Origin: Streptomyces sp. SID12501
GTDB lineage: Bacteria; Actinomycetota; Actinomycetes; Streptomycetales; Streptomycetaceae
Length of the DNA: 64,000 nucleotides
Reading direction: 5' to 3'
Assembly (NCBI RefSeq): GCF_010550245.1
Contig: NZ_JAAGLU010000002.1
Span: forward strand, 1-64,000
In this document: in pieces, positions 7,621 through 15,245 of the stretch
Layout: each line of letters opens with the position of its first letter
How positions within the stretch are numbered: position 1 is the stretch's first letter
The notes under the pieces: generated by a model
Seen by the model: the letters and a program-made list of their open reading frames with translations, nothing else
Database searches by the model: none
Told to the model about the DNA's origin: nothing
Translations under genes and position numbers: made by a program

Positions 7621-8393
7621 CGGACGTGGCGACGGGGACAGCGATCGACGCGGCGGTGGCCGACTGGCACCGGCTCGCAGGCACTTCCGTCCTGCTCGAC
7701 GGCTTCCACGCCCTCAAGCACGCCGTCCGCTTCGGCACGCGGATCCCGGTCGCGGTGACCGCCGACCGGCAGGCGGCGCTGGAGCTCGCCGACGAGCTGG
7801 CACCGGACGTGCGGGAAACCCTGGACGCCCTCCTGACCGAGGTCCCGGAGACGGTGTACACGTCCCTCGTGCCGCGCCCGCACCCCACCGCGGTGGCCGC
7901 CCTGGCCGTACGGCCCTCCCGCGCGGCCAACCTGGAGGCGCTCGCGCGCACGCCCCGGACCGCGCCCGTCGTCGTCCTCGACAACCCGCGCAACCTCGGC
8001 AACGCCGGGGCGGTGATCCGGCTCGCCGCCGGTTTCGGGGCGACCGGGGTCGTCATGACCGGGACGCTCGACCCCTGGCACCCCACCGTCGTACGCGGTG
8101 GGGCGGGGCTGCACTTCGCGACCGCCGTGGAGCGGCTGACGGTGGCCGAGCTGCCGTCCGGGCCGGTGTTCGCGCTCGATGCGGAGGGCGACGACATCCG
8201 GGGGCTGAAGCTCCCGGACGACGCCGTACTCGCCTTCGGCTCCGAGCGCAGCGGGCTGTCGCCCGAACTACGCGCGCGTGCCGATCATCTGGTGTCCCTC
8301 CCGATGCGCCCCCAGGTCTCCAGCTACAACCTCGCGACCAGCGTGGCCATGACGCTGTACCACTGGAGCTTCACCGGGGGACGCGTCTTCTAG
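7617..8393 (+). CDS. TrmH/SpoU family RNA 2'-O-methyltransferase
   Basis: A 258-residue SPOUT enzyme. It has the three SpoU motifs: NPRNLGNAGAVIR (about residue 122), FGSERSGLS (about 208) and LPMRPQVSSYNLATSVAMTLY near the C terminus, which form the knotted S-adenosylmethionine site. The N-terminal about 95 residues form a substrate-binding domain. The target (rRNA or tRNA) cannot be told from the sequence. The ATG overlaps the HTTM stop codon. It converges with paaN, 12 nt apart. Confidence 0.9.
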   Translation: MTDVATGTAIDAAVADWHRLAGTSVLLDGFHALKHAVRFGTRIPVAVTADRQAALELADELAPDVRETLDALLTEVPETVYTSLVPRPHPTAVAALAVRPSRAANLEALARTPRTAPVVVLDNPRNLGNAGAVIRLAAGFGATGVVMTGTLDPWHPTVVRGGAGLHFATAVERLTVAELPSGPVFALDAEGDDIRGLKLPDDAVLAFGSERSGLSPELRARADHLVSLPMRPQVSSYNLATSVAMTLYHWSFTGGRVF

Positions 8394-8405
8394 GCCCGGC
8401 TGCGG

Positions 8406-10112
8406 CTAGGCCTGGCGGCGCACTTCCACCACCCGGAAGCGGTTCGCCACGAACGCCCCGTCGCACAGTGCCGCGTTCGCCGCCGGGTTGCCGCCCGAGC
8501 CGTGGAAGTCGGAGAAGGCGGCCGTCTGGTTGACGTACACCCCGCCGGTCAGGTTCAGGGACAGCTGGGCGCACTCCTCCAGGCAGGCCTCCTGGACGGC
8601 CTGTTCGAACTCCGGGTCGGTGGTGTACGCGCCGACCGTCATCGCGCCCTTGTCCCGGACGGTCCGCCGCAGCAGGTCCACCGCGTCCGCCGCCGAGTCG
8701 ACCGCGACGGCGAAGGAGACCGGGCCGAAGCACTCGCTCATGTAGGCGGCCTCGGAGTCCGCCCCGTCCCAGTATTTCCGCGCGCCGTCGAGCTTCACGA
8801 TGACGGGCGTACGGACCACCGCGTCCGGGAAGTCGGGGTTCACGATCTCCCGCGAGGCCAGCGCGACCTCGCCGAGCCCGGCCGCCGCCTCCAGCCGTGC
8901 CTTCACGTCGGGGTTGACGATCGCGCCCAGCAGCCCGTTCGCACGCGCGTCGTCGCCCAGGAGGCCGCCGACGGCCGCTGCGAGGCCGGTGACGACCTCG
9001 TCGTACGACTTGTGGCCCTCCTCCGTACGGATGCCGTCGCGCGGGACGAGGAGGTTCTGCGGGGTGGTGCACATCTGGCCGCTGTACAGGGAGAGGGCGA
9101 AGGCGAGGTTCGACAGCATGCCCTTGTAGTTGTCGGTCGACTCCACGATCACCGTGTTGACGCCGGCCTTCTCCGTGTAGACCTGCGCCTGGCGGGCGTT
9201 GGCCTCCAGCCAGTCTCCGAACGCTGTCGAGCCCGTGTAGTCGACGATCCGGATCTCGGGGCGGGTCGCCAGGGTCTTCGCGATGCCCTCGCCGGGTCGC
9301 TCGGCCGCCAGTGCCACCAGGTTCGGGTCGAAGCCGGTCTCCGCCAGGACCTCGCGTGCGATGCCGACCGTCAGCGCGAGCGGCAGTACCGCGCGCGGGT
9401 GGGGCTTCACGAGGACCGCGTTGCCCGTGGCCAGGGACGCGAACAGGCCCGGGTAGCCGTTCCACGTGGGGAAGGTGTTGCAGCCGATGAGGAGGGCGAT
9501 GCCGCGCGGGACCGGCGTGAACTCCTTGGTGAGGGCCAGCGGGTCGCGCTTGCCCTGGGGCTTGGCCCACTCCGCCGTGCCGGGGGTGCGGACCTGCTCC
9601 GCGTACGCGTACGCCACCGCCTCCAGGCCGCGGTCCTGGGCGTGCGGGCCGCCCGCCTGGAACGCCATCATGAAGGCCTGGCCGCTGGTGTGCATGACCG
9701 CGTGCGCGAACTCGTGCGTCCGGCCGCTGATCCGCCTGAGGATCTCCAGACAGACCATCGCGCGGACCTCCGCCCCCGCGTCGCGCCAGGCGCGCTGACC
9801 CGTCTTCATGGCGGGCAGCAGCACGTCGACGTCCGCGTGCGGGTAGGTGACACCCAGCTCGACGCCGTACGGGGACACCTCGCCGCCCACCCAGTCGTCC
9901 GTGCCGGGCTGGCCGAGGTCGAGTCGGGTGTCGAGGACGGCGTCGAAGGCGGCCTTGCCCGCTGCCGGGTCCAGGCTGCCGTCCTCCCCGTACGCCTTGG
10001 GGTGTTCGGGGTGCGGGGACCAGTACGCGCGCGTGCGGATCGCTTCCAGCGCCTGGTCGAGGGTGGGCCGGTGCTGGGCGATCAGCTGGTGCGCGGTGAG
10101 TTCGGCGGGCAT
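8406..10112 (-). CDS. paaN: PaaN-type aldehyde dehydrogenase (phenylacetic acid degradation)
   Basis: A 568-residue aldehyde dehydrogenase-superfamily protein matching the PaaN group. The catalytic cysteine is C348 in SGQMCTTPQN; the cofactor-binding region includes GCNTFPTWNGYPGLFASLATGN, and GGVYVNQTAAFSDFHGSGGNP lies near the C terminus. PaaN is linked to phenylacetyl-CoA ring opening and oxepin metabolism in actinobacteria, although the paaABCDE genes are not in this window. It is divergent from a 3-hydroxyacyl-CoA dehydrogenase gene, with a TetR-type operator between them. Start ATG 10112. Confidence 0.88.
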   Translation of the reverse strand: MPAELTAHQLIAQHRPTLDQALEAIRTRAYWSPHPEHPKAYGEDGSLDPAAGKAAFDAVLDTRLDLGQPGTDDWVGGEVSPYGVELGVTYPHADVDVLLPAMKTGQRAWRDAGAEVRAMVCLEILRRISGRTHEFAHAVMHTSGQAFMMAFQAGGPHAQDRGLEAVAYAYAEQVRTPGTAEWAKPQGKRDPLALTKEFTPVPRGIALLIGCNTFPTWNGYPGLFASLATGNAVLVKPHPRAVLPLALTVGIAREVLAETGFDPNLVALAAERPGEGIAKTLATRPEIRIVDYTGSTAFGDWLEANARQAQVYTEKAGVNTVIVESTDNYKGMLSNLAFALSLYSGQMCTTPQNLLVPRDGIRTEEGHKSYDEVVTGLAAAVGGLLGDDARANGLLGAIVNPDVKARLEAAAGLGEVALASREIVNPDFPDAVVRTPVIVKLDGARKYWDGADSEAAYMSECFGPVSFAVAVDSAADAVDLLRRTVRDKGAMTVGAYTTDPEFEQAVQEACLEECAQLSLNLTGGVYVNQTAAFSDFHGSGGNPAANAALCDGAFVANRFRVVEVRRQA

Positions 10113-10226
10113 CAGGGACCAACTCCTCGTCTCAAGAGCACTTCGTTGAGCTCATGACCTGGGGCGTGACCCGGTGCATGAACAGGGACATGACCTGGGC
10201 AGAAAAGACACGACAGAGTTAGAGTA

Positions 10227-10240
10227 ACCGAACGATCGGT
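10227..10240. promoter_or_regulatory. TetR-type operator ACCGA-ACGA-TCGGT (site B)
   Basis: Lies between the divergent paaN and 3-hydroxyacyl-CoA dehydrogenase genes. It differs from site C (13034) by one base. It resembles operators reported for PaaR-like TetR regulators; the likely regulator is encoded at 11808. Confidence 0.65.
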
Positions 10241-10264
10241 CGGGACAAGGGGGTCCGCCGCATC

Positions 10265-10273
10265 TGTGGACAA
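10265..10273 (-). promoter_or_regulatory. DnaA-box-like TTGTCCACA (minus strand)
   Basis: TGTGGACAA on the plus strand, 24 nt from TetR-type site B and 23 nt upstream of the next start codon. Confidence 0.45.
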
Positions 10274-10296
10274 CGCCGTGCGGGAGGATCGCGCAC

Positions 10297-11811
10297 ATGA
10301 CAGCACTCGACCTCAGCAGCCCCGTGGCCGTCGTCGGTACCGGCACCATGGGCCAGGGCATCGCCCAGGTCGCGCTGGTCGCCGGTCATGACGTACGGCT
10401 GTTCGATGCCGCGCCGGGGCGGGCGCAGGACGCCGCCGACGCGATCGTCGAGCGCCTCGACCGGCTCGTCGACAAGGACCGGATGACGGCGGCCGACCGG
10501 GACTCGGCCCGGGGCCGGCTGCACGCCGCCGGGAGCCTCGCCGAACTCGCCGACTGTTCCCTCGTCATCGAGGCCGTCCTCGAACAGCTCGACGTGAAGC
10601 AGCAACTGCTGCGCGACCTGGAGGACGTGGTCGACGACGACTGTCTGCTCGCCACCAACACCTCCTCCCTGTCCGTCACCGCCATCGGGGGCGTCCTGCG
10701 CAACCCCGGGCGGCTCGTGGGCCTGCACTTCTTCAACCCGGCGCCGCTGCTGCCCCTCGTGGAGGTCGTCTCCGGGTTCGCCACCGACGTCACGTCGGCC
10801 ACACGCGCGTACGAGATGGCCCGCGCCTGGGGCAAGACCCCGGTCGCCTGCGCCGACACCCCCGGCTTCATCGTCAACCGCCTGGCCCGGCCCTTCTACG
10901 CGGAGGCCTTCGCGGCGTACGAGGCCCAGTCCGCCGACCCCGCCACCATCGACGCGGTGCTGCGCGAGTGCGGCGGGTTCAGGATGGGCGCCTTCGAGCT
11001 GACCGACCTGATCGGGCAGGACGTCAACGAGGCCGTCACCCACTCCGTGTGGCAGGCCTTCTTCCACGACGTGCGGTTCACGCCCTCGCTCGCCCAGCGG
11101 CGGCTCGTCGAGTCGGGCCGCCTCGGCCGCAAGACCGGGCAGGGCTGGTACGAGTACGGGGACGACGCCGAGCGCGCCGAACCGCACACCGCGGAGAAGG
11201 CCCAGCCGCCCGCGTACGTCGTCGCCGAGGGCGACCTGGGCCCCGCGTCCGACCTCCTCGCACTGATCCGTGAGGCGGGCGTTCCCGTCCGTGAGGACGA
11301 GGAGGACCACGGCACCCGGCTGGTGCTGCCCGGGGGCGGTCAGCTGGTCCTCGCCGACGGGCAGACCAGCGTCGAGTTCCGTGACGTCGTCTACTTCGAC
11401 CTCGCCCTCGACTACCGGCGGGCCACCCGTATCGCCCTGTCCGCCTCCCAGGACACCCAGCCGCAGACCCTCTCCGAGGCCATCGGCCTCTTCCAGGCAC
11501 TCGGCAAGGACGTCAGCGTCCTCGGGGACACCCCCGGCATGATCGTCGCCCGTACGGTGGCCCGGATCGTCGACCTCGCGCACGACGCCGTCGCCAAGGG
11601 CGTCGCCACCGAGGAGGACGTCGACACGGCGATGCGCCTCGGCGTCAACTACCCGCTCGGGCCCTTCGAATGGAGCCGCAGGCTCGGCCGGAGCTGGGCG
11701 CACGAGATCCTCGACGAACTGCACCAGCGCGACCCGAGCGGACGGTACGCGCCGTCCCTCGCGCTCTACCGCCACGCGTACGCCACCGACAAGCGGGAGG
11801 GCACCCCATGA
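10297..11811 (+). CDS. 3-hydroxyacyl-CoA dehydrogenase (PaaH/3-hydroxybutyryl type)
   Basis: A 504-residue NAD-dependent dehydrogenase. The Rossmann nucleotide loop is VVGTGTMGQGIAQ (about residues 11-23); the catalytic histidine is H144 in LHFFNPAPLLPLVEVV. A first C-terminal domain (TPGFIVNRLARPFYAEA) is followed by a second copy (TPGMIVARTVARIVDLAH, about residue 413), the duplicated layout of PaaH-type 3-hydroxyadipyl-CoA dehydrogenases. It would oxidise a 3-hydroxyacyl-CoA to the 3-keto form. GGGAGGAT precedes ATG 10297. The stop overlaps the TetR start by 4 nt, so the two genes form an operon. Confidence 0.88.
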   Translation: MTALDLSSPVAVVGTGTMGQGIAQVALVAGHDVRLFDAAPGRAQDAADAIVERLDRLVDKDRMTAADRDSARGRLHAAGSLAELADCSLVIEAVLEQLDVKQQLLRDLEDVVDDDCLLATNTSSLSVTAIGGVLRNPGRLVGLHFFNPAPLLPLVEVVSGFATDVTSATRAYEMARAWGKTPVACADTPGFIVNRLARPFYAEAFAAYEAQSADPATIDAVLRECGGFRMGAFELTDLIGQDVNEAVTHSVWQAFFHDVRFTPSLAQRRLVESGRLGRKTGQGWYEYGDDAERAEPHTAEKAQPPAYVVAEGDLGPASDLLALIREAGVPVREDEEDHGTRLVLPGGGQLVLADGQTSVEFRDVVYFDLALDYRRATRIALSASQDTQPQTLSEAIGLFQALGKDVSVLGDTPGMIVARTVARIVDLAHDAVAKGVATEEDVDTAMRLGVNYPLGPFEWSRRLGRSWAHEILDELHQRDPSGRYAPSLALYRHAYATDKREGTP

Positions 11812-12398
11812 CCACCGCCAAGCGCGACACGTACACCCCGACGACGCTGCTCCAGGTCGCCGTCCAGGTGTTCAACGAGCGTGGCTACGACGGCACCTCC
11901 ATGGAGCACCTCTCCAGGGCCGCGGGCATCTCCAAGTCGTCGATCTACCACCACGTGACCGGCAAGGAGGAGCTGCTGCGCCTGGCCGTCAGCCGGGCGC
12001 TGGACGGCCTCTTCGGGATCCTCGACGAGGAGCACGCACGCGTGGGGCCCGCCGCCGGGCGCCTGGAGTACGTCGTACGGCGCATGGTCGAGGTGCTCAT
12101 CGCCGAGCTGCCGTACGTGACGCTGCTGCTGCGGGTGCGCGGCAACACCGACACCGAGCGCCGTGCCCTGGACCGGCGCCGAGACTTCGACCACCGGGTC
12201 GCCGACCTGATCAAGGCCGCCGCCGCCGAGGGGGACATCCGCGGTGACGTGGAGGTGCGGCTCGCGACCCGGCTCGTCTTCGGGATGATCAACTCGGTCG
12301 TGGAGTGGTACCGGCCCGACGGACGCGGCATGGGCGAGCGTGAGGTCTCCGACGCGGTGGCGCGGCTGGTCTTCGGAGGGCTGCGCAACCCGGAGTGA
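11808..12398 (+). CDS. TetR family regulator (PaaR-like by context)
   Basis: A 196-residue TetR protein. The helix-turn-helix lies at about residues 12-58 (ERGYDGTSMEHLSRAAGISKS then SIYHHVTGKEELL), followed by an all-helical ligand domain. It overlaps the 3-hydroxyacyl-CoA dehydrogenase gene (ATGA), suggesting it senses an acyl-CoA or phenylacetyl-CoA intermediate, as PaaR does in other actinobacteria. Sites A, B and C (ACCGA-N4-TCGGT) are its candidate operators; site B lies at the head of its own operon, implying autoregulation. The assignment to PaaR is inference from context. Confidence 0.82.
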   Translation: MTTAKRDTYTPTTLLQVAVQVFNERGYDGTSMEHLSRAAGISKSSIYHHVTGKEELLRLAVSRALDGLFGILDEEHARVGPAAGRLEYVVRRMVEVLIAELPYVTLLLRVRGNTDTERRALDRRRDFDHRVADLIKAAAAEGDIRGDVEVRLATRLVFGMINSVVEWYRPDGRGMGEREVSDAVARLVFGGLRNPE

Positions 12399-12431
12399 GC
12401 CTTCCCGGCAGGGGTGACCCAGGAAGGTGGC

Positions 12432-12932
12432 TCAGGCCTCCGGTCCCAGGTCCTCCTCCTCGAACACCAGCAGTGTGCGCGAGCTGAGCACCTCCGGGAT
12501 CGCCTGGAGGCGCATCAGCACCAGCTCGCGCAGCGCCTTGTTGTCAGGGGTGTGGACCAGCAGGAGCACGTCGAAGTCGCCGCCCACCAGGGCGATGTGC
12601 GCGGCGCCGGGGAGCTGCCTCAGCTGCTCGCGGACCGTGCGCCAGGAGTTCTGGACGATCTTCAGGGTGATGTACGCCGACGTGCCCTGTCCGGCGCGTT
12701 CGTGGTCCACGCGGGCGCCGAAGCCGCGGATCACGCCGTCCTCGATGAGGCGGTTGATACGCGCGTAGGCGTTGGCCCGCGAAACGTGCACGCGTTCGGC
12801 CACGGAACGGATCGAGGCACGGCCGTCCGCCTGGAGCATCTGCAGGATGGCCTGATCAATGGCGTCCAGCGGACGAGGGGCCGGCAGGCTGCCGCCGCCT
12901 TCCGCGCGTTCGGCCATTTGTTCAGGTGCCAT
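12432..12932 (-). CDS. bkdR: Lrp/AsnC family regulator, BkdR-type
   Basis: A 166-residue Lrp/AsnC protein: an N-terminal winged helix (LDAIDQAILQMLQADGRASI and RVHVSRANAYARINRLIEDG) and a C-terminal RAM effector domain (ITLKIVQNSWRTVREQLRQL, GGDFDVLLLVHT). It is divergent from the first bkd operon, the position of BkdR, the AsnC-like regulator of bkd described in Streptomyces coelicolor. ATG 12932 has a strong GGGAGGCGGGG ribosome site; an in-frame ATG at 12953 lies within the palindrome at 12952-12970 and lacks such a site. Effectors are likely branched-chain amino or keto acids (inference). Confidence 0.85.
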   Translation of the reverse strand: MAPEQMAERAEGGGSLPAPRPLDAIDQAILQMLQADGRASIRSVAERVHVSRANAYARINRLIEDGVIRGFGARVDHERAGQGTSAYITLKIVQNSWRTVREQLRQLPGAAHIALVGGDFDVLLLVHTPDNKALRELVLMRLQAIPEVLSSRTLLVFEEEDLGPEA

Positions 12933-12951
12933 GTCCCCCCGCCTCCCTACC

Positions 12952-12970
12952 ATGGACGTACTGCGTCCAT
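12952..12970. promoter_or_regulatory. palindrome ATGGACG-TACTG-CGTCCAT, candidate BkdR operator
   Basis: A perfect 7-bp inverted repeat with a 5-nt spacer, directly upstream of the bkdR ribosome site and in the bkdR-bkdA intergenic region. Lrp/AsnC proteins typically bind such palindromes and autoregulate. Confidence 0.55.
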
Positions 12971-12972
12971 CT

Positions 12973-13004
12973 CAGGCTGTGGAGAACCGTTTGTCCACAG
13001 CCTG
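12973..13004. promoter_or_regulatory. 11-bp inverted repeat including a DnaA-box-like TTGTCCACA
   Basis: CAGGCTGTGGA and TCCACAGCCTG form a perfect inverted repeat with a 10-nt loop. TTGTCCACA occupies 12991-12999. It lies in the regulatory region between bkdR and bkdA, so an operator role is more likely than termination. Confidence 0.5.
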
Positions 13005-13033
13005 ACGGTGCCTGTAGCCAAAATGTGCCGACG

Positions 13034-13047
13034 ACCGAACAATCGGT
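13034..13047. promoter_or_regulatory. TetR-type operator ACCGA-ACAA-TCGGT (site C)
   Basis: Located 60 nt upstream of bkdA and near-identical to site B in front of the 3-hydroxyacyl-CoA dehydrogenase/TetR operon, which suggests that the TetR regulator also controls the bkd operon. Confidence 0.6.
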
Positions 13048-13107
13048 AGGTGAGGCGAGTCACATCCGTGGCGCGCCCGGAGCCGTCTCCCACGAGGAGG
13101 TGCCGTC

Positions 13108-14241
13108 ATGACGGTCATGGAGCAGCGGGGCGCTTACCGGCCTACCCCGCCGCCTGCCTGGCAGCCCCGTACCGACCCCGCGCCGCTGCTGCCCGACGCG
13201 GCTCCGTACCGCGTCCTCGGCACCGGGGCGGCGGCGCAGGCGGACCCTGGGTTGCTGCGCAGGCTGTACGCGCAGCTGGTGCGCGGGCGCCGGTACAACG
13301 TGCAGGCCACCGCCCTCACCAAGCAGGGCCGGCTCGCCGTGTACCCCTCCAGTGTCGGCCAGGAAGCCTGCGAGGTGGCCGCCGCGCTCGTCCTGGAGGA
13401 CCGCGACTGGCTCTTCCCCAGCTACCGGGACACGCTCGCCGTGGTCGCCCGGGGCGTGGACCCCGTACAGGTGCTGTCGCTGCTGCGCGGTGACTGGCAC
13501 ACCGGGTACAACCCGCGTGAGCACCGGGTGGCGCCCCTGTGCACCCCGCTCGCCACGCAGCTGCCGCACGCCGTGGGGCTCGCGCACGCCGCCCGCCTCA
13601 AGGGCGACGACGTGGTCGCGCTGGCCATGGTCGGCGACGGCGGCACCAGCGAGGGCGACTTCCACGAGGCGCTGAACTTCGCCGCCGTGTGGCAGGCTCC
13701 GGTCGTCTTCCTGGTCCAGAACAACGGCTTCGCGATCTCGGTTCCCCTCGCCAAGCAGACCGCCGCCCCGTCGCTGGCCCACAAGGCCGTCGGCTACGGG
13801 ATGCCGGGCCGCCTGGTCGACGGTAACGACGCGGTCGCCATGTACGACGTGCTGAGCGACGCCGTACGCCACGCGCGCGCGGGGGGTGGTCCCACGCTCG
13901 TCGAGGCGGTGACCTACCGGGTGGAGGCGCACACCAACGCCGACGACGACAAGCGCTACCGGGCCGACTCCGAGGTCGCCGCCTGGCGGGAGCACGACCC
14001 GATCGCCCTCCTGGAACAGGAGCTCACCGCGCGCGGGCTGCTCGACGAGGACGTCATCAGGGCCGCGCGTGACGACGCCGAGACGCTCGCCGCCGACCTG
14101 CGTGCCCGTATGAACCAGGACCCGGCGCTCGACCCCATGGACCTGTTCGCGCAGGTGTACGCCGAGCCCACCCCCCAACTGCGCGAGCAGCGGGCCCAGT
14201 TGCGGGCCGAGCTCGCGGCCGGGGCGGAGGGGACGCACTGA
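13108..14241 (+). CDS. bkdA: branched-chain 2-oxoacid dehydrogenase E1 alpha subunit
   Basis: A 377-residue thiamine-diphosphate E1 alpha chain. The cofactor motif runs from GDGGTSEGDFHEALNFA (residue 176) to NN (VFLVQNNGF). It decarboxylates 2-oxo-isovalerate, -isocaproate and -3-methylvalerate, passing the acyl group to the E2 lipoyl arm. CACGAGGAGG precedes ATG 13108. It is the first gene of a three-gene operon with 1-nt overlaps between genes, so subunits are made stoichiometrically. The products, isobutyryl-, isovaleryl- and 2-methylbutyryl-CoA, prime branched fatty acids and polyketides in Streptomyces (known for the family). Confidence 0.93.
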   Translation: MTVMEQRGAYRPTPPPAWQPRTDPAPLLPDAAPYRVLGTGAAAQADPGLLRRLYAQLVRGRRYNVQATALTKQGRLAVYPSSVGQEACEVAAALVLEDRDWLFPSYRDTLAVVARGVDPVQVLSLLRGDWHTGYNPREHRVAPLCTPLATQLPHAVGLAHAARLKGDDVVALAMVGDGGTSEGDFHEALNFAAVWQAPVVFLVQNNGFAISVPLAKQTAAPSLAHKAVGYGMPGRLVDGNDAVAMYDVLSDAVRHARAGGGPTLVEAVTYRVEAHTNADDDKRYRADSEVAAWREHDPIALLEQELTARGLLDEDVIRAARDDAETLAADLRARMNQDPALDPMDLFAQVYAEPTPQLREQRAQLRAELAAGAEGTH

Positions 14242-15245
14242 TGACCACCGTCGCCCTCAAACCCGCCACGATGGCGCAGGCCCTCACGCGCGCGATGCGC
14301 GACGCCATGGCCGCCGACCCCGCCGTGCACGTCATGGGTGAGGACGTCGGCACCCTCGGCGGGGTCTTCCGGGTCACCGACGGGCTCGCCGAGGAGTTCG
14401 GTGAGGACCGCTGCACGGACACCCCGCTGGCCGAGGCGGGCATCCTCGGGGCGGCCGTCGGCATGGCCATGTACGGCCTGCGCCCGGTCGTCGAGATGCA
14501 GTTCGACGCGTTCGCCTATCCCGCGTTCGAGCAGTTGATCTCGCACGTCTCCCGGATGCGCAACCGCACGCGCGGGGCCATGCCCCTGCCGATCACCGTC
14601 CGAGTGCCCTACGGCGGCGGCATCGGCGGCGTCGAGCACCACAGCGACTCCTCCGAGGCGTACTACATGGCGACCCCGGGACTCCATGTCGTCACGCCCG
14701 CCACGGTCGCCGACGCGTACGGCCTGCTGCGGGCCGCCATCGCCTCGGACGACCCCGTGGTCTTCCTGGAGCCCAAGCGGCTGTACTGGTCGAAGGACTC
14801 CTGGAACCCGGACGAGCCGTCGGCCGTTGAACCGATAGGACGCGCGGTGGTGCGGCGCCCGGGCCGCAGCGCCACGCTCATCACGTACGGGCCGTCCCTG
14901 CCCGTCTGCCTGGAGGTGGCACAGGCGGCGGAGGAGGAGGGCTGGGACCTGGAGGTCGTCGACCTGCGTTCCCTGGTCCCGTTCGACGACGAGACGGTGT
15001 GCGCCTCGGTACGCCGGACCGGGCGGGCCCTCGTCGTGCACGAGTCGGGCGGTTTCGGCGGCCCCGGCGGGGAGATCGCGGCCCGCGTCACGGAGCGCTG
15101 CTTCCACCACCTGGAGGCGCCGGTCCTGCGCGTCGCCGGGTTCGACATCCCGTACCCGCCGCCGATGCTGGAGCGGCACCACCTGCCCGGCGTAGATCGT
15201 GTGCTGGACGCTGTCGGACGGTTGCAGTGGGAGGCGGAACGCTGA
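14241..15245 (+). CDS. bkdB: branched-chain 2-oxoacid dehydrogenase E1 beta subunit
   Basis: A 334-residue transketolase-type beta chain. Features include HVMGEDVGTLGGVFRVTDGL, DTPLAEAGILGAAVGMAMYG and RVPYGGGIGGVEHHSDSSEA, which form the shared active site with the alpha chain, and a C-terminal transketolase domain (LITYGPSLPVCLEVAQAA). Its ATG overlaps the bkdA stop by one base (TGATG). It is about 10 residues shorter at the N terminus than the second copy at 30.5 kb. Confidence 0.93.
   Translation: MTTVALKPATMAQALTRAMRDAMAADPAVHVMGEDVGTLGGVFRVTDGLAEEFGEDRCTDTPLAEAGILGAAVGMAMYGLRPVVEMQFDAFAYPAFEQLISHVSRMRNRTRGAMPLPITVRVPYGGGIGGVEHHSDSSEAYYMATPGLHVVTPATVADAYGLLRAAIASDDPVVFLEPKRLYWSKDSWNPDEPSAVEPIGRAVVRRPGRSATLITYGPSLPVCLEVAQAAEEEGWDLEVVDLRSLVPFDDETVCASVRRTGRALVVHESGGFGGPGGEIAARVTERCFHHLEAPVLRVAGFDIPYPPPMLERHHLPGVDRVLDAVGRLQWEAER

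Noticed and set aside
12951..12953. ATG 12953 as the bkdR start
   Set aside because: It lies inside the perfect palindrome and has no ribosome site, whereas ATG 12932 has a strong one.
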